Assembly: GCF_017744835.1 (NCBI RefSeq)
Contig: NZ_JAGIAM010000002.1
Location: 248,001 to 312,000, forward strand
Origin: Sphingomonas sp.
GTDB taxonomy: Bacteria > Pseudomonadota > Alphaproteobacteria > Sphingomonadales > Sphingomonadaceae
Length of the DNA stretch: 64,000 bases
Direction: 5' to 3'
How positions within the stretch are numbered: the stretch's first letter is position 1; each line of letters opens with the position of its first letter. Below, piece by piece: positions 54,109-62,860 of this stretch. The position numbers and the translations under genes were made by a program. The notes beneath the pieces are model-generated. The model made no database searches, was not told the DNA's origin, and saw only the letters and a program-made list of their open reading frames with translations.

Positions 54109-55079
54109 TGCTGCTCGCCGCGCTGGCGCTGCTCGCCCAGCCGGCCGTCGCCGATCCGGTCGCGCCGGTGCCGCTGTTCCGCGACCCGGTGCACGACGGC
54201 GCGGCGGACCCGTCGATCGTCCATGATCCGCAGCGCGGCGAATGGGTGATGTTCTACACCAATCGCCGCGCCGACCTGAAGCTGGCCGACCCCAGGGACG
54301 TCCGCTGGGTCCATGGCACCGCCATCGGCGTCGCGCGGTCCGGGGACGGCGCGCACTGGCGCTACTCGGGCACGGCCGCGATCCCCGAAAGCTGCACCGG
54401 CGCGACGCTCTGGGCGCCCGAGGTGCAACGCTTCGGCGACACCTGGCACATGTGGATCACCGTGGTGCCGGGCGTCTTCGCCGATTGGAACGCCCCGCGC
54501 TTCCTCGTCCACCTCACCAGCAGGGACCTCGAGCGCTGGGATTGCGGCGAGCGGCTCGATCTCGGATCGGACCGCGTCATCGACGCCAGCGTCGCCGCGC
54601 TCCCCGGCGGCGGCTATCGGCTCTGGTTCAACGACGAGCGGGCGAACAAGGCGATCAAATACGCCGACAGCCCCGACCTAAAGCGCTGGACCGTCCGCGG
54701 CGCCGTCACCGACACGCCGGGCGAAGGCCCCAAGGCGTTCCGCTGGCGCGGACGCTGGTGGCTGATCAGCGACGCGTGGAAAGGCCTGCTCGTCCAGCGA
54801 TCGGACGACGGCGAACATTGGGCCGCGCAGCCCGGCCATCTGCTCGGCGAGCCCGGCACGCGCCCCACTGATCGCGCCAAGGCGCAGCATCCCGACGTGA
54901 TCGTCTCGGGCGAGCGCGCATGGCTCGTCTACTTCGTCCACCAGTCGGGCGAGTCCGAGGCAGCCAAGGACCCGGCCTGGGGGCGGCGCAGCGTGCTCCA
55001 GATCGCCGAGCTGCACGAAGAGGACGGGCTGATCTCGGTCGACCGCACGGCACCTGTCGCGCTACGACTGCACAAATAG
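54108..55079 (+). CDS. GH43-like five-bladed propeller hydrolase
   Basis: 323 residues with a short signal peptide (LLAALALLAQPAVAD). The catalytic triad of the GH43 fold can be placed: Asp in DGAADPSIVHD, Asp in VIDASVAALPGG and Glu in TPGEGPKAFRW; a His in AKAQHPDVIV comes late in the sequence. It is distant from the GH43 at 17397 and lacks the C-terminal lectin domain. Arabinose- or galactose-specific activity on pectic side chains is likely, but other five-bladed families (GH117-like) are possible. Co-translated with the MFS gene; GH2 follows after 18 bases. Confidence 0.75.
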   Translation: MLLAALALLAQPAVADPVAPVPLFRDPVHDGAADPSIVHDPQRGEWVMFYTNRRADLKLADPRDVRWVHGTAIGVARSGDGAHWRYSGTAAIPESCTGATLWAPEVQRFGDTWHMWITVVPGVFADWNAPRFLVHLTSRDLERWDCGERLDLGSDRVIDASVAALPGGGYRLWFNDERANKAIKYADSPDLKRWTVRGAVTDTPGEGPKAFRWRGRWWLISDAWKGLLVQRSDDGEHWAAQPGHLLGEPGTRPTDRAKAQHPDVIVSGERAWLVYFVHQSGESEAAKDPAWGRRSVLQIAELHEEDGLISVDRTAPVALRLHK

Positions 55080-55097
55080 AAGCGAAGGGGGAGGAAG

Positions 55098-57998
55098 ATG
55101 GACCGTCGGGCGTTTCTCGCGACAACGGCGCTGACCGGCGCGATCCCGGCCTTGGCGGGTCGTGCCGAGGCGGCACCTGCCTATGACGGCTCGGACCTGC
55201 CGATGCCCCCGCCGCGCGATACGCTCGGCACGGCCTATCCTCCGCAGGAGCCCGGACGGCTGTCGCTCGACAAGGGCTGGCGCTTCCACTTGGGCGACAT
55301 TCCCATGCCCGAGATCAAGGGCCACCAGGCGAGCTACGAGAACGCCAAGGCCGGCGCCTCGCACGGCGCCGCCGCGATGAGTTTCGACGACAGCGACTGG
55401 CGCGAAGTCGACCTGCCGCACGACTGGGCGATCGAGGCGCCGGTCGATCCCGATGCCAACCTCGCCCAGGGCTACCGCCGCCGCGGCGTCGGCTGGTACC
55501 GCCGCACGATCCGGCTCGATCCGGCGCTCCAGGGCAAGTTCCTCGAGATCGACTTCGGCGCGATCGCCACCCAGGCGACGATCTGGGTCAACGGCACGAT
55601 CGTCGACCGCAACTGGAGCGGCTACAACGGTGTCCATGTCGACCTGACGCCCTTCGCGCGCTTCGGCGACGAGCTCAACACCATCGCCATCCGAGTCGAC
55701 GCCGATCCGATGGAGGGCTGGTGGTACGAAGGCGCGGGCATCTATCGCCACGTCTGGCTGGCGATCCGCGAGCCGGTGCACATCGTCACCGACGGCGTAC
55801 ATTGCGATCCGCGGCGCGCGGCTGATGGCAGCTGGACGGTGCCGGTCGAAGTCACCCTCAACAACATCGCGACCGAAAATCGCAACGTAATCGTCAAAAC
55901 CGCGCTCGCCCGGCCGGAGGGCACGCGCGTCGTCGAGGAGAGCGCCGCGGTGGAAATCCGCCCGCTCGTCCCCGCCACCGCGCGCATGACGCTGTCGGTC
56001 CCCGATCCGCAGCTCTGGTCTCCCGATTCCCCGACGCTCTACCCGCTGTTCGTCCGGGTGTTCGACGGCGACAGGCTGCTCGACGAACGCCGCATCGACA
56101 TCGGCTTCCGCTGGTTCCGTTTCGACGGCAAGACCGGCTTCCACCTCAACGGCCAGCCGCTCAAGATCAAGGGCACCTGCAACCACCAGGACCATGCCGG
56201 CGTCGGCACCGCCATCCCCGATGCGCTGTGGGACTGGCGCGTGCGGCGGCTCAAGGCGCTGGGCTCCAACGCGATCCGCATGTCGCACAACGCGCCGCCG
56301 GTCGAACTGCTCGACGCCTGCGACCGCCACGGCCTGCTGGTGATGGACGAGAACCGCCAGTTCAATCCCAGCCCCGATTACATGGAGCAGCTGACCTGGA
56401 TGGTGCGGCGCGACCGCAACCGCCCGTCGGTCATCCTGTGGTCGGTGTTCAACGAAGAGCCGATGCAGGGCTCGCCCCAGGGCTATGAGATGGTCCGCCG
56501 CATGGCCGCGGCGGTGAAGGCGCTCGACGAGAGCCGCCCGGTCACCGCGGCGATGAACAACGGCATGTTCTCGCCGTCGAACGTCAGCCACGCCGTCGAC
56601 GTGGTCGGCTTCAACTACCAGATCCCCCAGTACGACAAATATCACGCGGCCTTCCCCGACAAGCCGCTCACCAGCTCGGAAGACACCAGCGCCTTCTCGA
56701 CCCGCGGCGAATGGGCGACCGACAAGAGCCGCAACATCATGACCAGCTACGACGACGAGGGCGCGCCCTGGGGCGCCACCCACGGCGACGCGTGGCGCGC
56801 GATCGCCGAACGGCCGTTCCTCGCCGGCGGGTTCGTCTGGACCGGCTTCGACTATCATGGCGAGCCGACGCCGTTCGAATGGCCGTCGACGTCCAGCTTC
56901 TTCGGCATCATGGACATCTGCGGCTTCCCCAAGCTCGCCTTCCACCAGCACCGCGCGCAATGGATCGACGACGCACCGGTGCTCGCGCTCCAGCCGCACT
57001 GGAACTGGGCGGGCAAGGAATGCCAGCCGATCCGCGTGGTGGCGCTCACCAATGCCGAGCGCGTGGTGCTGCTGCTGAATGGGAAGAAGGTCGGCGAGAG
57101 CGCGGTCGACCGGCTCCGGCAACCCGAATTTCAGGTGCCCTATGCGCCGGGCAAGCTCGAGGCGATCGCCTATCGCGGCGGGCGCGAAGTGGCGCGGGCG
57201 CAGGTCGAGACGACCGGGCCGGCGGTGGCGCTGCGGCTCACCCCCGATCGCCGCGTGATGCGGGGTGACGGCGAGGATGCGCAGCCCGTCACGTTGGACG
57301 CCGTCGACTCGAAGGGACGCCACGTTCCCACCGTCAACCTGCCCGCCAGCTTCGCAATCGAAGGCGGCGAGATCATCGGCCTCGGCAACGGCAACCCCAA
57401 CGACCACGACCCCGAAAAGGGCAATGCCCGGAAACTGTTCAACGGGCTGGCGCAGGTGATCGTCCGCGCCGCGCCCGGACGCGGCAAGCTGCGGCTGCGC
57501 GCGACGGCGCCGGGGCTCAAGCCCGCCGCGCTGTCGGTCGACCGCGTCGCCGCCGAGCCTCGCGCGGCGGTCGCCAACACCCGGCCCGAGATGCTGCTGA
57601 GCTTCTGGGAACGCGCACCCTTCACCGCGGCGCGTCCGGATCCCAATGCACCGATCGCCGCCGGCGACCGCTATGCCACGATGCGCGGCCAGTCGGGCAG
57701 GCTCGAGGGGCCGTCCGATGCCGGCCGCTGGAACGCCTATCGGATGACCTTCACGCCCCAGGCGCGCGTGCGCCAGCGCGGCGGCGCCCTGGTCTTCACC
57801 GAGCTGGTCGGCAGCGCGGAGGTCTGGCTCGACGGCCGCAAGGTCGCCGAGAAGCGCGATCCCGCCCCCGCGCCGCTCGAAGTGCCACTGCCCGCCGGGA
57901 ACGCCGAACGCACGCTCGTGGTGCTCGTCGAGGCCGAGCCGGGCAAGGCATCGGGCTTCGGCAAGCTCGTCGCCGTGCGGGAGGTGACGGCGCGATGA
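55098..57998 (+). CDS. GH2 glycoside hydrolase, 966 residues (beta-galactosidase type)
   Basis: Large exported GH2 enzyme with a twin-arginine-like signal (MDRRAFLATTALTGA). Sugar-binding domain (GVGWYRRTIRLD, WYEGAGIYRHVWL), Ig-like domain, then the barrel with acid/base E453 in WSVFNEEPMQG and the nucleophile E528 in LTSSEDTSAF. The WTGFDYHGEPTPFEWPSTSS region is typical of the GalA/beta-galactosidase branch. Extra C-terminal Ig-like and jelly-roll domains make it about 180 residues longer than the GH2 at 48693. Probably galactan or arabinogalactan processing in the periplasm. Confidence 0.9.
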   Translation: MDRRAFLATTALTGAIPALAGRAEAAPAYDGSDLPMPPPRDTLGTAYPPQEPGRLSLDKGWRFHLGDIPMPEIKGHQASYENAKAGASHGAAAMSFDDSDWREVDLPHDWAIEAPVDPDANLAQGYRRRGVGWYRRTIRLDPALQGKFLEIDFGAIATQATIWVNGTIVDRNWSGYNGVHVDLTPFARFGDELNTIAIRVDADPMEGWWYEGAGIYRHVWLAIREPVHIVTDGVHCDPRRAADGSWTVPVEVTLNNIATENRNVIVKTALARPEGTRVVEESAAVEIRPLVPATARMTLSVPDPQLWSPDSPTLYPLFVRVFDGDRLLDERRIDIGFRWFRFDGKTGFHLNGQPLKIKGTCNHQDHAGVGTAIPDALWDWRVRRLKALGSNAIRMSHNAPPVELLDACDRHGLLVMDENRQFNPSPDYMEQLTWMVRRDRNRPSVILWSVFNEEPMQGSPQGYEMVRRMAAAVKALDESRPVTAAMNNGMFSPSNVSHAVDVVGFNYQIPQYDKYHAAFPDKPLTSSEDTSAFSTRGEWATDKSRNIMTSYDDEGAPWGATHGDAWRAIAERPFLAGGFVWTGFDYHGEPTPFEWPSTSSFFGIMDICGFPKLAFHQHRAQWIDDAPVLALQPHWNWAGKECQPIRVVALTNAERVVLLLNGKKVGESAVDRLRQPEFQVPYAPGKLEAIAYRGGREVARAQVETTGPAVALRLTPDRRVMRGDGEDAQPVTLDAVDSKGRHVPTVNLPASFAIEGGEIIGLGNGNPNDHDPEKGNARKLFNGLAQVIVRAAPGRGKLRLRATAPGLKPAALSVDRVAAEPRAAVANTRPEMLLSFWERAPFTAARPDPNAPIAAGDRYATMRGQSGRLEGPSDAGRWNAYRMTFTPQARVRQRGGALVFTELVGSAEVWLDGRKVAEKRDPAPAPLEVPLPAGNAERTLVVLVEAEPGKASGFGKLVAVREVTAR

Positions 57999-58038
57999 TT
58001 TTCGGGCAGCGGTGGCGCGACCAGGGAGAGGACAAGAC

Positions 58039-59349
58039 GTGGCGCTGACACCCATATCCACCGACGACGCGCTCGCCGTGGCGGCCCCCCGACCGGGCGC
58101 CGACTATCGCCCCGCGCTCGCGCTGCTCGCCACCCTCTTCTTCATGTGGGGGTTCATCACCGTCATCAACAACACGCTCCTCCCGCACCTGAAGAGCGTG
58201 TTCGAGCTCAACTATCTCCAGACGACGCTGATCGAATCGACCTGGTTCGTCGGCTATCTCGTCGCCTCGATCCCCGCGGCCAAGCTGATCGAGCGGATCG
58301 GCTATCAGAAGGCGCTGTCCGTCGGCCTCGCGGTGATGACCGCGGGCTCGCTGGGCATGATCCTCGCGGCGGCGCTGCCCTCCTATGGCGTGACGCTCGC
58401 GTCGCTCTTCACAGTCTCGTGCGGGATCGCGCTGCTCCAGGTCGCGGCGAACCCCTATGTCGCGGTGATCGGCCCGCCCAACACGGCCGAAGCGCGGCTG
58501 ACGCTGGTCCAGGCGTTCAACACCACCGGCGATGTCCTCGCGATCGTCTTCGGCCGCTATCTGATCCTCGCGCGCACCACTGCCGGCACTTCGGCCGAGG
58601 GCACGCAGCTCACGCACGCCCAGCGCATGGCCGACGCGCAGGCGACGCAGCTTCCCTATCTGATCGTCGCGATCGTGCTGTTGGTGCTGACGGTGGTGAT
58701 CGCGCGCGCCAAGCTGCCCGCGCTCGGCGCCGCCACGCGCCGCGCCGCCGCCGAGGAGCGCAAGCATCTGTCGCTGTGGCGCCACCGCAACCTGGTGCTC
58801 GGCTGCGTCGCCATCTTCCTCTACGTGCTCGCCGAGATCGGCGTGGGCAATCTGTTCATCAACTTCGCCTCCCAGAAGGACGTCGCCAACATCACGCACG
58901 AGGAGGCTGCCTTCTACCTTACCTTCGTGTGGGGCGGGATGATGGTGGGCCGCTTCGCCGGCGCCTGGATCATGCGCTATTTCGCGCCCGAGAAGGTGCT
59001 CGCGATCTTCGCGCTGGGCGCGCTCGTCTCCGCACTCGCCGCCACCTTCGTCTCCGGCCCCGCCGCAATGTACGCGCTGATCTTCGTCGGCCTCTTCCAC
59101 TCGATCATGTTCCCCACGATCTTCGCCCTCGCGATCCGCGGGCTGGGGCCGCTGACCGAAGAGGGATCGGGCCTGCTGATCATGTCGATCGCGGGCGGTG
59201 CGCTGGTGTTCATCCAGGGACAGATCGCCGACGTCTTCGGCCTGCAATGGGCCTTCATCGTCACGGCGATCTGCGAGCTCTATGTGCTCTATTACGCGAT
59301 CTGGGGCGCGAGGGTGCCGGTCGCCTTCACACAGCAGCCGACGGGCTAA
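58039..59349 (+). CDS. FucP-family sugar:proton symporter (MFS)
   Basis: 436-residue inner-membrane transporter starting at GTG 58039 after AGGGAGAGG. The N-terminal FFMWGFITVINNTLLPHLKS and the QVAANPYVAVIGPP segment are typical of the L-fucose/glucose-galactose permease family. In this locus L-rhamnose, galactose or arabinose are the plausible cargoes; no RhaT homologue is seen, so it may be the rhamnose permease. It ends 3 bases before the stop of the convergent PL26-type gene. Confidence 0.87.
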   Translation: MALTPISTDDALAVAAPRPGADYRPALALLATLFFMWGFITVINNTLLPHLKSVFELNYLQTTLIESTWFVGYLVASIPAAKLIERIGYQKALSVGLAVMTAGSLGMILAAALPSYGVTLASLFTVSCGIALLQVAANPYVAVIGPPNTAEARLTLVQAFNTTGDVLAIVFGRYLILARTTAGTSAEGTQLTHAQRMADAQATQLPYLIVAIVLLVLTVVIARAKLPALGAATRRAAAEERKHLSLWRHRNLVLGCVAIFLYVLAEIGVGNLFINFASQKDVANITHEEAAFYLTFVWGGMMVGRFAGAWIMRYFAPEKVLAIFALGALVSALAATFVSGPAAMYALIFVGLFHSIMFPTIFALAIRGLGPLTEEGSGLLIMSIAGGALVFIQGQIADVFGLQWAFIVTAICELYVLYYAIWGARVPVAFTQQPTG

Positions 59350-59352
59350 GCA

Positions 59353-62055
59353 CTATTCTTCGCCACCCCGGCGCCGGCGCGCCGGGGGCCGGGCGACGCT
59401 GTCGAGCGCCTCGGGGATGAGCGCCAGGTTCTGGATCGCGGCGAGCCCCCATTGCGCCGTGGCATTGGTCGACACGCCGGGCCATTCGACTCCGCCGCCG
59501 GGCAGCGGCACGCGCGGATCGCCGTCGGCCATCGCCAGGCCCGCGTCGCCCGAATAGAATTCCTCCGCCGCGCGTCGGGCCAGTGCCTCGTCCTTGTCGT
59601 GATAGGCGGCGAAGGCCGTCAGCCGCGAATGCCCCTGCCTCAGGTTGCGCGGGCCGAAGGGTTCGCCCCATTTGGCGACGAACTCCTCGCGCGGCGCATT
59701 GTACCAGCGGCAATAGTCGAGCCAGGCAGCACGGTAGCGCGGCACGTCGAGCAGGCTCAGCAGCTCCGAATTGACTTCGACTGCGCCGAACACTGCATTC
59801 AGATGCGACATCTCGCGGCGGGGTCCCGGATCGAGGAAACGCCCGCTCGCCAGGTCATAGGGCGCGCTGCCGGTGAGCCAGCCGTTCGGCAGGCGCCCGA
59901 TGCTGTCCATCCCGGCGACGATGCGGTCGCGCCACTTCTTGTCGCCCGTGCGCTCCCATTCGGTGAGCCATGCCCCGGCGAGCACTGCCCAGGTGGTGCC
60001 GAAAGTCATCTCGATCACGCCCGCGGGCAGCGGCTTGTGCTCGTTGCTCGGCACCTTGCGGCCGATCTCGACCGTGCGCAGTGCCTCGTGCGAATTCACC
60101 AGCGCGCGCAGCAGGTCGCCCGCGCGCTCGTCGGCGGTGAGGTAATAGAAGATTCGCCGATAGGCGGCGTTGCTCACGCGTGGCTGCTTCGAGCTGTCGC
60201 TGAAATGCTGGACGCCGTGGCGCGTACCGAGCCCGGCGAAGCGGCCCATGTGATAGACGTCGACTTCGCCCGTGTGCCGGGTCATCGCCTCTGCGAAGCG
60301 GAAGGTCTTGCCGTCGCCCGAGCGCAGCGCTGCGTACCAGAGCCATAGGTCAGTCGAGAGCTCGCTGTTGTCCCATGCGAAGCCGCCGATGTCGTAGCGC
60401 CACTGGTGCCGGTCGGCGTCGTAGGTGTGCATCACGTCGCCGTGGTTCCAGAAACCGTACCAGCTGCGCCGATCGACTTCGCCCGCGTAGAAATCGACCA
60501 GGTTGGCGAGCTGGTCCTCGATCGCGGCGCGCTTGGGCGTCGAGCGGTCGGGCAGGCCCCAGTCGCCGAACACGCCCGCGGCGTGGACGCGCGCGGGATC
60601 GACCATCAGCTGCGGCGGCGTTGCGCTCGCCTGCGCCAGCGCCTGGAGCCGGGGCGTCTCGGGTGTGGCGTCGAACGCCCAGAGCGTCAGCTCGCTGGTC
60701 CGCGCGATGCCGGTCGCGCTGTCCCAGCCGGGCTCATAATCCTCATAGGTGATGTCGAGGCCCTGGTTCTGGGCGTCATAGCCCTCCATCCCCATCGTGT
60801 CGTGATAGGGGCGAAGGTCCATCGGCTTGGCGTCGGGCGACCAGAGCCACGCGGTCAGCGTCGCCTTGTCGGAAGCGGCACCGCGGATGTCGAGCTGGGT
60901 CGGGTGGCGCTGCCAGAAATAGCGCATCCCGATCGCGCCGCCGCCCTGTGGCGATCCGACATAGGCGAGGCCCGGCGCCCGCCGCCCCTCGCCCGCGTCG
61001 ATCCAGGCCTGCCCCTCGTGCGTGCGCTTGGCGAGGGTGAAGCCATTGGCGGAAAGCTGCGCCAGACTGAAGTCCGACCAGGCAGCAATGCGCTCGAGCA
61101 ATTGCCCCACCGGCGCGCGCATCTCGGCAATCGGCCCGACCGCGCGGCCGGCGATCTGTGCGTCCCGCACTGCCTTGCCGGGATCGCGCCTGAGCCCGGT
61201 GAGCGGGCGCACCGCCTCGACGAACATCGCGTCCTCGCCGGTGGCGAGGCGGATGTGCCGGTCGTGCAACTCGCCGCGCATCGGCACGCCCAGCGCGATG
61301 CCGAGACCGGAGACATAAAGCTCCGCCGGGTTGAGGTCATAGACGAAGCTGTGGACCAGCCGCAGCCCTTCCGACCCCGCATAGGCATAGAGGCGGATGC
61401 TGAAGGGCAGCACCGCACGCGTGCCGGCCAGGTGCCAGCCCTCGACGCGCACTACCGCGCGGACGGGGCCGCGCTGCTCGACCACCACGCGATCGATGCG
61501 GCAGCCGAGCGGCTGGCGCTCGCCGTCGGGCCCGCCGGCGCGCACTTCGCCGACCAGCGTGGCGTTCTCGACCAGCACCCGGTCGCCGCTCGTCGCGCGG
61601 CGCACCAGCGCGGCGCCGCTGCGGCCGATCTCCCAGCTGCGCGCACCCGAGCGGATCACCACGGCGTCGGGTCGCTCCTCGACCGACACCGGGCTCTGCG
61701 GCGCCGCCTCGCGACCGGGAGCCACCACCAGCGGTCCGGTCCTGCCCGCATCGGCAGGGATCGCATGCGCGGTCCATTTGATCGAGCCGTCGGGCCACCA
61801 GGCCATCGGCCAGCTCTGCGAAGGCACCGCCGCATCGCCTGCGCGCACGGCCAGCCGCTGGCGCTTCGGCAGCGCCCCCTTGGGCCAGGCCACGCCGAAG
61901 GTCTGGCCGTCGTGAGCGGCCGGGGCGGCGCCGTCGATCCAGCGGATGGGCGCTTCGTTCAGCCGGGGTGCGGCTTCGGCAGGACGCAGGGTAATCGGGC
62001 CCGCCGCCGCGGTCAGCAGCGTGCCTTGCATCAGCGTCCGCCGAGTGAAGCGCAT
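59353..62055 (-). CDS. Exo-rhamnogalacturonan lyase-like protein (PL26/YetA type)
   Basis: 900-residue exported protein with a twin-arginine signal (FTRRTLMQGTLLTAAAG). It fits the three-part PcRGLX/YetA architecture: an N-terminal RIFT-like barrel region (FGVAWPKGALPKRQRLAV, QSWPMAWWPDGSIKWTAHA), a middle beta domain, and a C-terminal (alpha/alpha) toroid from about residue 480, with DVYHMGRFAGLGTRHGVQHFSD. The fungal prototype releases unsaturated GalA-Rha from the chain end. Activity of bacterial members is less established, so the call is by family and context. It lies 14 bases after the DUF6250 gene. Confidence 0.78.
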   Translation of the reverse strand: MRFTRRTLMQGTLLTAAAGPITLRPAEAAPRLNEAPIRWIDGAAPAAHDGQTFGVAWPKGALPKRQRLAVRAGDAAVPSQSWPMAWWPDGSIKWTAHAIPADAGRTGPLVVAPGREAAPQSPVSVEERPDAVVIRSGARSWEIGRSGAALVRRATSGDRVLVENATLVGEVRAGGPDGERQPLGCRIDRVVVEQRGPVRAVVRVEGWHLAGTRAVLPFSIRLYAYAGSEGLRLVHSFVYDLNPAELYVSGLGIALGVPMRGELHDRHIRLATGEDAMFVEAVRPLTGLRRDPGKAVRDAQIAGRAVGPIAEMRAPVGQLLERIAAWSDFSLAQLSANGFTLAKRTHEGQAWIDAGEGRRAPGLAYVGSPQGGGAIGMRYFWQRHPTQLDIRGAASDKATLTAWLWSPDAKPMDLRPYHDTMGMEGYDAQNQGLDITYEDYEPGWDSATGIARTSELTLWAFDATPETPRLQALAQASATPPQLMVDPARVHAAGVFGDWGLPDRSTPKRAAIEDQLANLVDFYAGEVDRRSWYGFWNHGDVMHTYDADRHQWRYDIGGFAWDNSELSTDLWLWYAALRSGDGKTFRFAEAMTRHTGEVDVYHMGRFAGLGTRHGVQHFSDSSKQPRVSNAAYRRIFYYLTADERAGDLLRALVNSHEALRTVEIGRKVPSNEHKPLPAGVIEMTFGTTWAVLAGAWLTEWERTGDKKWRDRIVAGMDSIGRLPNGWLTGSAPYDLASGRFLDPGPRREMSHLNAVFGAVEVNSELLSLLDVPRYRAAWLDYCRWYNAPREEFVAKWGEPFGPRNLRQGHSRLTAFAAYHDKDEALARRAAEEFYSGDAGLAMADGDPRVPLPGGGVEWPGVSTNATAQWGLAAIQNLALIPEALDSVARPPARRRRGGEE

Positions 62056-62069
62056 GGGTCTGGTCCTCT

Positions 62070-62726
62070 TCAGGGTCGGCCGATGCGCACGTCGCGCACC
62101 CGCAAATGGCTCTTGGTGGTCCGCAGCGCGAACCAGCCGCGCGTGTAGGGTTCGGCGTCATCGAGCGCGAAGATCCGCCGTCCATCGCGCTCCACGGCAA
62201 TGCGACGGCCGTCGGCGATCAGCCGGATGCGCGTCCAGCGATTGGGCACCAACATATTCTCCGCGCCCTTCAGGTCGTGCTCGGGAAGCAGCGGACGGTT
62301 GCCGGGCTGGCCGATATAGCGGCGGAAGCGCGTCGTCGTGTTCCGGTTGCCGCCGATGCCGACGTAATAGGTTTTTAGGTCGTCATATTGCGCGAAGGCG
62401 CCCGAGCGCGGGCGGGCGAACACCGATCCCTTCGACGCGGCGGGGTCGGTCGCCATCCAGAAGGCATTGAGGTCGCTCACCTGGTCGTTGGGACCGCCTT
62501 CGGACACGGCCATTGCCTCGAACTCGATCGCGACGGGGCCGGACAGCGGCTTGGCGTACCAGAGCGACAGGCCCGCGGGCGTGTCGATGTCGACCACGCC
62601 GCCGGTGAACGACACATGCGAGGGCTGCTCGGCCTCGACACGCCATGCGTCTGACGCGGGCCGGACCGCTCCGGCAGCGCAGCCGGACAGGGCAAAGGCA
62701 GCGACCACGACCCGAAGCAACGCCAT
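62070..62726 (-). CDS. DUF6250-like lipoprotein
   Basis: 218-residue lipoprotein: MALLRVVVAAFALSGC has a clean LSGC lipobox, so it is membrane-anchored. The body is a lectin/glucanase-like beta-sandwich (LSLWYAKPLSGPVAIEFEAMA, DLNAFWMATDP, YTRGWFALRTTKSHLRVRDV). Such DUF6250 proteins are found next to YetA/PL26-type genes. The start at 62726 has GGGAGGGG upstream; the frame to 62774 adds nothing useful. It may present polysaccharide to the lyase; no catalytic residues are recognisable. Confidence 0.75.
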   Translation of the reverse strand: MALLRVVVAAFALSGCAAGAVRPASDAWRVEAEQPSHVSFTGGVVDIDTPAGLSLWYAKPLSGPVAIEFEAMAVSEGGPNDQVSDLNAFWMATDPAASKGSVFARPRSGAFAQYDDLKTYYVGIGGNRNTTTRFRRYIGQPGNRPLLPEHDLKGAENMLVPNRWTRIRLIADGRRIAVERDGRRIFALDDAEPYTRGWFALRTTKSHLRVRDVRIGRP

Positions 62727-62816
62727 TCCCCTCCCTCTCGCGGTGGTCCGGATATCGGCCCCGCGTTGCCGCACGATATCAGCAATTGAAGCGGGTTCGC
62801 AATATATGTAGCATCA

Positions 62817-62833
62817 TGCCACAATATGGAACT
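62817..62833. promoter_or_regulatory. Candidate operator between DUF6250 and GH105
   Basis: TGCCACAATATGGAACT matches the palindromic word at 40623 in 11 of its first 16 positions (TnCCA...TGGnA). It lies 28 bases before the GH105 ATG in the 134-base divergent region. Confidence 0.4.
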
Positions 62834-62860
62834 AGCCGTCGTGCGGCAGGGGGAGAGGAC

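Noticed and set aside
55062-58061. 999-codon minus-strand ORF across GH2
   Set aside because: Antisense shadow of the GH2 gene; composition is skewed and no motif is recognised.
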